Below, in pieces: positions 7,701 through 16,100 of a stretch of 23,982 nucleotides of DNA (its first letter is position 1; each line of letters begins with the position of its first letter). The notes below the pieces were generated by a model. It searched no databases. It worked only from the letters and a program-made list of their open reading frames with translations, and was not told the DNA's origin. This DNA is from a virus. The stretch spans positions 1-23,982 of the IMG/VR virus record IMGVR_UViG_3300027759_000421; one strand, given 5' to 3'. Position numbers and translations under genes: made by a program.

Positions 7701-10700
7701 ACCTATAGCTTTAAATCCGATAACAGCATCAGCTGCAGTATTAAATTGACCTACTAATGCCTTTAAAATAGCGTTTTTACCGCCAGCGGAAACCGGGGTT
7801 AGAGTAGGAGGTTTAGTATACCCTATACCGTTATTAGAGAATGCAACACCAGTAATACCGCCGTTAAAGTCTACAGATGCAACATTACACGCAGCGCCGT
7901 ACCCTTTACCGTCTTGTGGAGATACAGTAATACTTTCTCCTACTTGATAACCCACACCACCTGAAGTTACTGTTACACCAGAAATACGAGAACCTATTTC
8001 TACTTTAGGTACTCCAATGTAATGGCCTGTTCTCCAGGTTGGAGTAAACGTAATACCGTTAACTTCACCTGTTGCAGTAGTAGTAAGTATTGCATTTGCA
8101 TGTGAATTAGAAATTAAAGTAACAGTAGCTGTATTACCGTTAGCCCAAGCAAAAGCCGTAGCATTTGCGTTAAACGGACCTGTACAATTAACCAACAGAT
8201 AGGTATTACCTGCAGCATCCCCTTTCGCAACATATGCTCTAGAGTTACCTTGAGATACACTAACACCTAGTGCCGTCGCAACAGTATGTGAAACATTAAG
8301 TGTAACATACATGCTGTTAGAAAGATTGTTACCTGTAAAGTAAACTACTCCACCTTGAGCAGCACCAGTTCCTGAGTTAGAATAATTTAATTGCTTACCT
8401 GCGGCGACATCTACTTTTGTAAGTTCAAAAGTAGGTACAGTTTTAAATGCAGTTCTAGTACTTGAAACATAACCGTTTCCTGCAGTTACAATTACTGCAC
8501 CGGTGTTAGCACCAGTGGCTATAATACCAGAGGCTACGTTAGATAATTTAAGGAAAGCTGAATTAGAGGTACTATATGCTACTGCATTAATGGTTTGTGT
8601 ATTAGGGTCATCTACAATAGCAACAGGGAATGAATTACTATAACCTGTACCACCAGAAGTAATATTAATAGATTTAATAGGTCCAACTGCAGTTAATGTT
8701 GGTGGGGTACTGTAAATACCAGGGTTTAAGATGTTTACACCTGGTTGAATTCTTCCTGTAGCATCTGTAGTTATTCTTATCTCAGCACTTGCATCATCCA
8801 CTACAGTAATATCGGTATTTGTACCAATATAATTTGCAGTATTACAGAGACTATCATTAGCCCCTGAACCAATCGTAACACGGAATGTACCTGTTGTATT
8901 AGCAACTACTATCTTATTAACTCCACCACCACTAACAGTTGCAGTAACTAGATTAATAATTGTACCACTGGCAATCGTAGTAGAAGAATTACCTTGTGCA
9001 ATAACATCACCGATGTTGAAATTAGTAGCACTACTGACAGTAAGAGTGGCGGCACCGGATAGAGAACCGCCAGTCACTCTTAAAGGAACTGTGTTAGTAA
9101 AATTAGAACCGCCGTCTACAACTCTTATACCAGTAACTCCAGAAATAACAGTTGCATTTGCAGATGAAGAGTAATTACTTCCTGGTGCTGAAATTGCAAT
9201 TGAGGTTATACTACCTGTATTATTAGTGGTTAAATAAGCTTCGGCTGCAGTACCGTATACGTCGTTTAATGTAACGTATTGATTATTAGTGTAACCTTCT
9301 CCACTACCTCTAATATTAAATCCGTATATACCACCTTGATATGCAGATGGGTACGCTGATAGATATGCACGAGGAGTGTCGTAGAAGTTAACGTTGGCAC
9401 CGGTGGATGTATTAAAGTATCCAGCCATCTCTTTTACATAAAGAAAGTTACCATAGTTTAAAGAAATGGTCTTTGTGTTAGAAACGTCTGTATCAGTACC
9501 TCTTCTAATATCAAGAACAGTATTTCTCTCTGATTCAATTCTCTTTCCCGAGATATATGCAACGCCTGGATCAACAATTAGTTCAGCATAGTCTGTATTA
9601 GCTGTTTGTTTATCTTGAGTAGAAGTAATAAATGTATCTAGAACGTAATCACCAGCGCTTTCAGAAGTACGTCTTTCAAATTCTTTAGCTAGAGTATTAT
9701 AAACTGTAGATTTATTTTGTTTGAATGGAAACCCATCTCTAAATTCTACTAAAGGTAAGAGCGAGTTATTAGCTGCCGCTGACGACACATTCAATGTAAC
9801 TAGGGTAGGTACCATTTTTAAACGATTGGCGCCTGGAGCTGCCTCGTTTGGTGTACCTAATGCATTATCCAATAGTGTACTATCTACACTACTATTAACA
9901 ATACTTTCATCAGTCGTAAACGCAACTATAGCATCGTTTACATAAGAGGAATAGGAATTTACAATTAATGTCTGACTGTCAACTCTTAAGAATTGTCCCT
10001 TCTGATACACAATACCATCTGTTACACTAAAAGCATATCCATTACCTGTAGGTGTAGTGCCGCTAGCGTTAAATGTACCATCAAGTACAGTAACTTGAGA
10101 CTTGTAGTTTCTAGGTAAGAGATCTAAATTAGTTAGAACTCCAGTTGCAGATCTAACCGTTACATACGGTAAGAATGAATAATTAGACCCCGACGATACC
10201 ATAGAGATATCGTTAATAGTACCCTGACTATCTGTTGTAAGAACGGCAGAGGCACCTGCACCTAGGATAGCAACCACGTTAGCAGTATTAGATGCACCTT
10301 GTATAACATTATATCCTACTGATGTAGTCCATTTGGTAGATGTTACTGAGGTATTGGATAAATCTGTTTGAATTGGCTTAACAGAAAGAATTTTATAGTT
10401 AGTATCTGTATAGGTAACAGAAGAAGTATCCCCGTTAGCCTCTACGGTGGTTAGCGTAACGGAGCCAAAAGAAGAATTAACAGAGAGAACATTTAAATTA
10501 GCGGTCGCGGTTTCTATAGTTTGAGAGATATTATTACCAGCACCAATTGTGCCATTGGTAAACTCTACTAAAATTTGACTTACTATTTGAACGGTATCAG
10601 AATTAGAGAATCCTGTACCTCCATTATTAACATCTATACCAAAGATATAGTTTGCATCACTGTAGATAGTTAGGACTTCTGAATTACTAAAAGCTGAGTA

Positions 10701-11114
10701 GGTTCCATCGTTACCTGAGTTCATGTAACGAAGGTATAGGTAATTTACATCAGGGTCACGGGATTTAAAACCTGTCTTATAATTAATAATCTTAGCAACA
10801 AGATTTGCAGAGTTTCTAATACTATAACCGTTATAACCTGGAAGGTCAACTGGAAGACTGTCTACCTGTACATCATCAATTTTAACGTATTCATATCTCT
10901 CATTAAAGTTAAAATTGACACCGCTAATAATAGTGCCGCTTTTAAATATGTGATCACCAAAACGCTCAATTTGATTCTGAAGTATTGTTTGAAGCTGGGT
11001 CAGCTCGCGGGCCTGTACGGAAACGCCAGGTCTAAAAAGAATCTTGTAGTAATCCTTATCTTGATCGTAGTCGTCAAAATAAGGGGAAATATTTAAATTT
11101 GTCTCTATAGGCAT
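4719..11114 (-). CDS. Giant DUF4815-type baseplate/fibre protein with C-terminal helical domain
   Basis: A 2131-residue protein. Residues 1-75 contain DYYKILFRPGVSVQARELTQ and QNQIERFGDHIFKSG, the hallmark start of DUF4815 proteins of marine T4-like phages, often annotated as gp10-like or as structural. Residues about 165-1110 carry at least nine repeats around a G-x-G-Y/F-T/S core. Residues about 1595-1830 regain conserved family features: YILSDVIDFRPHA, KPTVKRIRDFQFTVD, RYTMKDIGQLERRIEQIEFY. Residues 1947-1962 are a PDP7SG9C-type linker, about 1946-1963. The last 168 residues hold a helical domain (CKIICTKLYELGLLEED, LCWLAKPWAYEMAYRMG) and a hydrophobic stretch (VWGITTVLLVTSVVAQGV) before a basic end. 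The ribosome site is AGAGGT just before ATG. It likely forms the peripheral wedge or fibre attachment. The C-terminal domain is of unknown role and may touch a membrane. Confidence 0.85.
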   Translation of the reverse strand: MPIETNLNISPYFDDYDQDKDYYKILFRPGVSVQARELTQLQTILQNQIERFGDHIFKSGTIISGVNFNFNERYEYVKIDDVQVDSLPVDLPGYNGYSIRNSANLVAKIINYKTGFKSRDPDVNYLYLRYMNSGNDGTYSAFSNSEVLTIYSDANYIFGIDVNNGGTGFSNSDTVQIVSQILVEFTNGTIGAGNNISQTIETATANLNVLSVNSSFGSVTLTTVEANGDTSSVTYTDTNYKILSVKPIQTDLSNTSVTSTKWTTSVGYNVIQGASNTANVVAILGAGASAVLTTDSQGTINDISMVSSGSNYSFLPYVTVRSATGVLTNLDLLPRNYKSQVTVLDGTFNASGTTPTGNGYAFSVTDGIVYQKGQFLRVDSQTLIVNSYSSYVNDAIVAFTTDESIVNSSVDSTLLDNALGTPNEAAPGANRLKMVPTLVTLNVSSAAANNSLLPLVEFRDGFPFKQNKSTVYNTLAKEFERRTSESAGDYVLDTFITSTQDKQTANTDYAELIVDPGVAYISGKRIESERNTVLDIRRGTDTDVSNTKTISLNYGNFLYVKEMAGYFNTSTGANVNFYDTPRAYLSAYPSAYQGGIYGFNIRGSGEGYTNNQYVTLNDVYGTAAEAYLTTNNTGSITSIAISAPGSNYSSSANATVISGVTGIRVVDGGSNFTNTVPLRVTGGSLSGAATLTVSSATNFNIGDVIAQGNSSTTIASGTIINLVTATVSGGGVNKIVVANTTGTFRVTIGSGANDSLCNTANYIGTNTDITVVDDASAEIRITTDATGRIQPGVNILNPGIYSTPPTLTAVGPIKSINITSGGTGYSNSFPVAIVDDPNTQTINAVAYSTSNSAFLKLSNVASGIIATGANTGAVIVTAGNGYVSSTRTAFKTVPTFELTKVDVAAGKQLNYSNSGTGAAQGGVVYFTGNNLSNSMYVTLNVSHTVATALGVSVSQGNSRAYVAKGDAAGNTYLLVNCTGPFNANATAFAWANGNTATVTLISNSHANAILTTTATGEVNGITFTPTWRTGHYIGVPKVEIGSRISGVTVTSGGVGYQVGESITVSPQDGKGYGAACNVASVDFNGGITGVAFSNNGIGYTKPPTLTPVSAGGKNAILKALVGQFNTAADAVIGFKAIGGVSGIADVGVPISANLVALPNGANIAPLIGVTLDQDPGTQIGTGKIRSLVHHEGVPGTPEALYRMYLYDIKMNPAKSTSLIKNVTYPGTPKGTADPIQELIPSTGATGTIFYNPSQSKLVFRTGSKALKSGSNATLTYKKVDTSAVIGTNGALQVSVSGADTIKYGPSVELSPSQRDDLIIVPTSNTTATTGYAVYCQLGSDNVFATGINTYFDIGDHVEIRTFNTSGGEDIHYAKVANRLSSGNIILNRVWPYNSADGAIMRLHYPKYHPISLKNLYANTTSGGQTLNVRLIGNTAGNTFTLQSQSNAIVTFDVKRSQAQATTKTINRNVYVKLSLANNAAGATGPWCIGLPDVFRLNGVYLGSNSSVSTSDPDVSQYFFVTSGQKDDYYDFAYLHKKNFADVSLGSAWLLLNLDVFTTSGTGRFYNVDSYVTSNTGNRATLGNTAINPLEIPDYTDNKGDFYILSDVIDFRPHATATATITGSVASASVNPSNTVAFGITDKLFPVPDSDYVFSATRYLPRLDRIVIDSSGAIKNIEGTPQREGSLIPPPQPSDTMTVATVIVPPFPSVARIPSNTNLGFMSRGVYTDKPTVKRIRDFQFTVDSENTVAQFFQPKRYTMKDIGQLERRIEQIEFYTSLNQLEAKTKDLFIPSSVDPYLNRHKNGFYVEQFNGYEGADTSNPEFFIHIDDLAGVADPEDATYNFQMRFDYVDPNVQADIIKPREVSPSSNVSINANEKSHNLYEPGQVSNQEATLMLPFSEVAIIRQEKFTSAITGAGYNAVYSGDMFVEPSEFRVQATLEVINTPDPPPPPPPSGGGGGGGGGCKIICTKLYELGLLEEDIFAADQQFGELLREKYPNTYYGYLAWAQTVVDWMDGKGLGPRCIFWLDQETHDRVASKITIEYLCWLAKPWAYEMAYRMGARKESNLAGKIIMAVGIPISWAMGAMGFKPVEKSSLLRGYAVWGITTVLLVTSVVAQGVDYVVKKIARLFK
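5226..5276 (-). repeat. Poly-proline/poly-glycine codon tract (interdomain linker)
   Basis: On the minus strand seven CCA/CCT codons, one AGC and nine GGT/GGC codons follow one another, encoding Pro7-Ser-Gly9, then Cys at 5223-5225. The tract is strongly GC-rich compared with the AT-rich surroundings. The pyrimidine and purine halves are partly complementary, so the RNA could fold back imperfectly. It marks the boundary between the conserved DUF4815-type chain and the C-terminal helical domain. Trinucleotide runs of this kind can change length by slippage without breaking the frame. Confidence 0.85.
7810..10625 (-). repeat. Degenerate G-x-G-Y protein repeats in the DUF4815-type protein
   Basis: Nine related segments are visible: NNGGTGFSNSD, SSGSNYSFLP, GSGEGYTNNQ, APGSNYSSSA, DGGSNFTNT, NPGIYSTPP, TSGGTGYSNSF, TSGGVGYQVGE and SNNGIGYTKPP. 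Each is preceded by a hydrophobic strand such as ITSIAI or ISGVTV and often followed by a strand such as PTLTPV. They are irregularly spaced and diverged at the DNA level. The same repeat occurs in the gp7-like and gp8-like proteins. They probably form small repeated beta units that extend the protein. Confidence 0.7.
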
Positions 11115-11123
11115 CGTGACCTC

Positions 11124-13133
11124 TTAAAACTCCAAAACAAGTCTGATAGTTTCTGATTGTGATATGGATCTAGATATAGGATCGCTGCTTTCTATGTATA
11201 GAAGTTTACCGCTGTTTTTTACTATATCTGGGGTATACTTAGTTGTTACATTTGCTGTCGCCTGGCTATCTAAACCTCTAACTGTATTTAGCGTGCCAGC
11301 GCCAATGTATCCAACTTCTCCTGTGTAATAAATTACTGTGGAGTTTGCTTTGTGAATAATTCCAGAGGAACTCGTAGAAGATTGAACTAATCCTTCATCC
11401 TCCACAAATGTACCTGATATGTTACTAATATAGATTCTGCTTCTAGCATCAAAGGTCTGCCAGTTATTAAAATCTTTTGTATTTTCACCTACTGTAATAT
11501 TTGTAACGTTACCGATAGCCCCAGAATCCGCTCCTATGACTAAAAGCCCTTCTACAAATTTAGGTTCTGCGTTTGTTAGATATAAATCACCGCCGGAATA
11601 ACCTGATCTAACACCCACGGCTGTAACAGTTGCTAATGCAAATTTAGTAGCTGTACATGAAAAAGATACATTTGAATTAACTTGTATATGAGTAGTATTG
11701 ACCGCAGTTACTGTTCTAATACATTGCACACTATTAGTAGTATCGTAGAAATAAACATAATCTCCAACTCTCACACTATTACCAATGTCAAAGACTGACC
11801 CAGAGGTATTAGAGTAATTATTAGAAGAAGAGCTTACATTAAGAGTTCCAAGTAGTGTACTATATTTAAATTGATAGATATTTTCTGTACCAGAAGTTGC
11901 GCCTTGTTCACCGCTCAATGAAAGAGTGACATTATCAAAGTATGGATCTTTTAAGATACTAATTTTTCTATAGTCATTATTGACAGGAATATAGCCTGTT
12001 TCGTTAGTTTGATATTGTACAGATATACCAAGCTTGCTGCTGCCTAATTCTTTTGCAACATCATAGCCGTGTCCACCAGCTGGAGTAATAATTGGTACTA
12101 GAACAGCAGCGTTGGATGCAGCGTTTGAAGTTCCAGTATTTCCTATAACGGTTGCAGTGGCATACGTGTAGCCAATACCAGTGTTAACCATCACTACACC
12201 AGTGATAGGGTATGCTGGAGTAACTGATGTTGTATTTACTACTGCATATGCTAGAGCCCCTTCTCCATCTCCTGTAATATATACTTCCGGTCTAACAAGA
12301 TAAGAAGTAGTATCGTCCGGAGTAGTATCAAAAGCTTCATCAATTGTAGCAACTCTTGCTGATGTAAAATCTATAATACGACGCATTTGACCGGCACCTA
12401 CACCTTCATTCAAATAGAGAACGCACCCAGTATAAAAATCCGTGTTGCTAGAAGATGTACCAGTCAGTCTGTAAGTAGTGTTGTTAGATACTTTAACGTC
12501 GCCAGAAGTAAATGTTCCATTTACAGAAGAATAGTAGCTTGAACCGTTAGATGTAATATCAACAGTAAGAATAGAATGGTTTACAGTATTACCTTGAACA
12601 GCAGTATTACTGTATACAGGCATGTAGTTAGAAGTAGCAAACTTTTCAAATGTAGTTTCGGATACTTGATATAAGAATTTCCAAACATACCCGTCAGCAG
12701 TTTCAAAATAATCTGCCTCTGCATCGGTATCAGTAGGTGCTTGTGTTGAGGTAGAATCAAAGTTATTATTTAAACATTTGTATATGTTGTATACCGATCC
12801 ATTTTTATGCACCACATAAAATTGCTTGTCATATAATGTTTCATCTAAATGAGAGTATTTGGCATACACCGTGTTAGAGGTCCAGGTATATTTGTTTACC
12901 ATCAAAGCAATATCGCTGCTTGATATTTTTTTACCAAAAATTAATTCATTATAATAATCTATTTCAGTTTCTTTTACAGAATCGTAGAGGGTAGGGATAT
13001 TATCGTCTCCCGAATCATATTCTGTATGACGGGATGCAGTTACGTAATACACGTTATTAGCCGGCTCAGTCAACGATTCGTATAACTGATTTGCTACGTG
13101 TCCTCTAAAATTTGAAAGTATTGTCTTTGCCAT
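11124..13133 (-). CDS. 8: gp8-like baseplate wedge protein
   Basis: A 669-residue protein about twice the length of T4 gp8 (334). The N-terminal 190 residues contain the gp8-type series YDSVKETEIDYYNELIFGKK, NGSVYNIYKCLNNNFDSTST, ETADGYVWKFLYQVS and FATSNYMPVYSN. The C-terminus closes with GKLLYIESSDPISRSISQSE, the usual end of this family. The added length lies in the middle and C-terminal part, with a G-I-G-Y-T unit at about residue 319 and a GTFVEDEGLVQ unit at about residue 580. In T4, gp8 dimers join gp7 and gp10 in each wedge. It lies between the gp7-like and gp10-like genes, as expected. The ribosome site is weak (AAAGACAAAA), but a late promoter-like octamer sits 18 bases upstream of the ATG. 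Confidence 0.88.
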   Translation of the reverse strand: MAKTILSNFRGHVANQLYESLTEPANNVYYVTASRHTEYDSGDDNIPTLYDSVKETEIDYYNELIFGKKISSSDIALMVNKYTWTSNTVYAKYSHLDETLYDKQFYVVHKNGSVYNIYKCLNNNFDSTSTQAPTDTDAEADYFETADGYVWKFLYQVSETTFEKFATSNYMPVYSNTAVQGNTVNHSILTVDITSNGSSYYSSVNGTFTSGDVKVSNNTTYRLTGTSSSNTDFYTGCVLYLNEGVGAGQMRRIIDFTSARVATIDEAFDTTPDDTTSYLVRPEVYITGDGEGALAYAVVNTTSVTPAYPITGVVMVNTGIGYTYATATVIGNTGTSNAASNAAVLVPIITPAGGHGYDVAKELGSSKLGISVQYQTNETGYIPVNNDYRKISILKDPYFDNVTLSLSGEQGATSGTENIYQFKYSTLLGTLNVSSSSNNYSNTSGSVFDIGNSVRVGDYVYFYDTTNSVQCIRTVTAVNTTHIQVNSNVSFSCTATKFALATVTAVGVRSGYSGGDLYLTNAEPKFVEGLLVIGADSGAIGNVTNITVGENTKDFNNWQTFDARSRIYISNISGTFVEDEGLVQSSTSSSGIIHKANSTVIYYTGEVGYIGAGTLNTVRGLDSQATANVTTKYTPDIVKNSGKLLYIESSDPISRSISQSETIRLVLEF

Positions 13134-13151
13134 TTTTGTCTTTAAAAATGA

Positions 13152-13159
13152 TATTTATT
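13152..13159 (-). promoter_or_regulatory. Late promoter-like AATAAATA
   Basis: The minus strand reads AATAAATA, overlapping the TAA stop of the gp7-like gene and ending 18 bases before the gp8 start. It matches the T4-type late octamer at seven of eight positions, with the mismatch at the variable first base. The 24-base gap here breaks the chain of overlapping genes upstream, which fits a fresh transcription start. Chance occurrence in AT-rich sequence cannot be excluded. Confidence 0.45.
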
Positions 13160-16100
13160 AACTGATTGTAATAGTGTTTGAAGTACCTACTACATTGGCT
13201 GTCAAACCAACAGTTTCTGTTTTTATTACTCTACCAAAATACTTAGTACCTGCAACGTGTAGAACTTCTTTTAATACATCTGCATACGTCTCTAAAGGTA
13301 TTGCTGACTGTACCTCGTAAGAGTATTCTTGATAGTAATCACCATCAAATATTTTTTTAGAATCACTTAAGAAGCCATCAGTAGATGCGTATCTACCTTG
13401 TGCTACACCTTGTCTATTAACAGTAGCTTTAGCTGTACCAACATAACCAAGTTTGTTTGTCATACTTACAGTCTCATCTTGTATGTATCCAAGGCCAGAA
13501 TCAATAACATCAGCAGCAACTAGGCTACCGGTAGCAGCAACAACATTAGCAGATATACTAGAATTGAGTCCTATTGGTAATGCCCCTTGTTCATCATATA
13601 CTGATGTGGTATTTGCAATAGTACCTGAAGTAGTACCTATGATAGCGGTGCCGTCTCCTTTAAAATCATTAAACATGGATAAACGTCTAATTAAGACTCG
13701 ACCTGAAATTGCACCAGTATAAAAATCTGTTATTGAAATTGCGCCTTTGACATATCCCTTATACACTAAATTATTAGAAGTAGAATTAGTACTAGCCACG
13801 TTAATTGTGGCTAAAGAAGCTCTACTATAATAATTACCTGACGTAAAACTAGCGCCGGTAGTATTTTCTAAAATAATGGAGTAGGAGTTACTAACCGCAT
13901 TATACTCTGATGAATAAACATACCCATAATTTGAAGTATTGCTTTCCTTATAATATACATCCCCAACCCTAGGTAATACTGGTTTTGTATTTGCTGTTAA
14001 AATAGCGTCAATGTAAGCAGTTAGAGATTGCCCTGTACCACCTGTTACTCCTACTAAAGGTGCAGTAGTATATCCAATACCATTATTAGTAAACGTTATG
14101 CTGGTTATAGAACCAATAGTATTAGTTGTAATAGTAGCTACTGCATTAGTGGTCGCACCTCCACCAGTAAATGTAATGCTTGCACCGTTAGTATATCCAG
14201 AGCCTGGATTATTAATATTAATTGCTCTTACTTTACCTATGTCCGCCGCTGCACCTTTTACTGTTAGAGATGCAGCATTGGTTATACCAACACCGTTGTT
14301 GGCATATGTAAAACTAGTTATAGTGCCGTTGGCATTAGTATTAATAACTATATTGGCCGATTGCACAGAGCCTGGTACTGGTAGCATTATACCCCCTAAC
14401 CAAGCCCCTATCTTTATATTATAGGTATGAAAGGTATTAATAGCTTGCCCGTTAGTATACCCATATCCCCCGTTAGTTACAGTAACTATATTAATTTGAG
14501 AATTACCTGATATAGTGTTAGCTGTAAGAGTGCGATATAATTTAGTTTGGGACTGCGTTACTAACTCACCTTCAGTAAACATGCCTGTTGAATTTGCATA
14601 TTCAATAAAGAAATCTTTTTTATCATAGTAAGAAACAGTTTTTTCTACTGGAAGTACAAAAGGATCTACATTATAATTTTCACCTGGGTTAATATTAGTC
14701 AATGAGCTAATAGAACCAATGGTTAATAATTTTGTACCTAACAAGTTGTTAAGTGGGGTATTAAGAGTGCCTGTAACATCTTTATTAAACCCGTACGGGA
14801 AAAGCGGTACTACATTAGCACCAGAACCAGTAGGTAGGGTAATTGTAGGTAAAGATGAATATCCATTTCCAGTGTTTGCAGGATATACTGCAACAATTAC
14901 TCCGCTATTGCTAGTTACAATTTGTAAGTTAGCAGCAAGGGAAGGGGAGCCACCTGTCGTAGTAGTGTAAGAATTTGTATATCCAGTACCCCCGTTTGCA
15001 ACATACGTATCAAGTATGTAATTGTAACCGGAGTTAACACCAGTTAACTTTAACGTTAGATAAGGTATAGTGTATGAGCTTGGACCGTCGTTATTAGCTG
15101 CTAATCTTTCTTCACTAACAACTACAGTTTCAGAATTTTCTATTGTACCTACCGTAGCATTAGCACCGCTGCCTGAAGAAACGGTTAATACTTTGTAAGT
15201 AGTATTAGCTGTCTCTACACCATTCAAATAACAATTGTTACCTGCGTAGAAGGTATTAATTACATCAATCATGCCAATATACCCAGTATTACTTACACTA
15301 GTGGCAAATAAAACGTTAGATCCAATTAGTGTACCGACTGCAGATACGTCGGTGTTGCTTATGATAGTAAACTTACCTCCAACGTTTGCCGACCCAATAA
15401 TAGTTGCGCGTTGACTGGTGTTAGAGATATTAACTACGGTATTACCTTCATACCAAGGAGTAGAGTTACTTGATTGTATGGTTATTAAGGAAGTAGTATT
15501 AACTGATGTAACTTGGGAGTTTCCAAGAAATGTGGTTGTATTAGCACTATTAGGATAAGCTGAAATTATAGAAGATGTAGTAAATGTGCCCTGCACGTTA
15601 GAGAGCATTAAGTAATTTGTGTTAGCTTGATTAAAATTTGAACGCCATGGAACCCCTGCTACAATACCATTAGCTGTACTACCCTGTCTTACAAATTGTC
15701 CAGGCGCAAAACTACCCGCAATAGAACTGACATTGAGCGCAAGTACTACAGAATTAGCAACACTTAGTACCGTGGCGGTATTGTATGAGTTACCGTACGT
15801 TGCATTAGATTGCTGTAACACTAATCCAGTAGATAGTGTGCTGTTGTTTACCGCAAGTATCTTTAAACTGCCATCATAGAAGTAAGTGTTGGAGGCTACT
15901 ATATCTCCAGAAAATTTAGGTCGATTAATAGTAACGTTTGCAGTGTTTGAGCTTCCTGTTTGCTGTACTACTACTAAAGAGGCTTGTCCAGATCCCGCTG
16001 CATTATAAATTACACTCCCATTAGATAAGCTGCCAGTGACGGAGGTTACTGGTATACTTAATAAATTTTGACTAACGGTTTCAAATAATAATATAGTATT

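Noticed and set aside
14098-14424. Plus-strand 108-codon hydrophobic open frame that could look like a membrane protein
   Set aside because: It is the complement of Asn/Thr/Gly-rich repeats of the gp7-like gene, which naturally gives Val/Leu/Ile-rich antisense frames; similar shadows occur all along the window.
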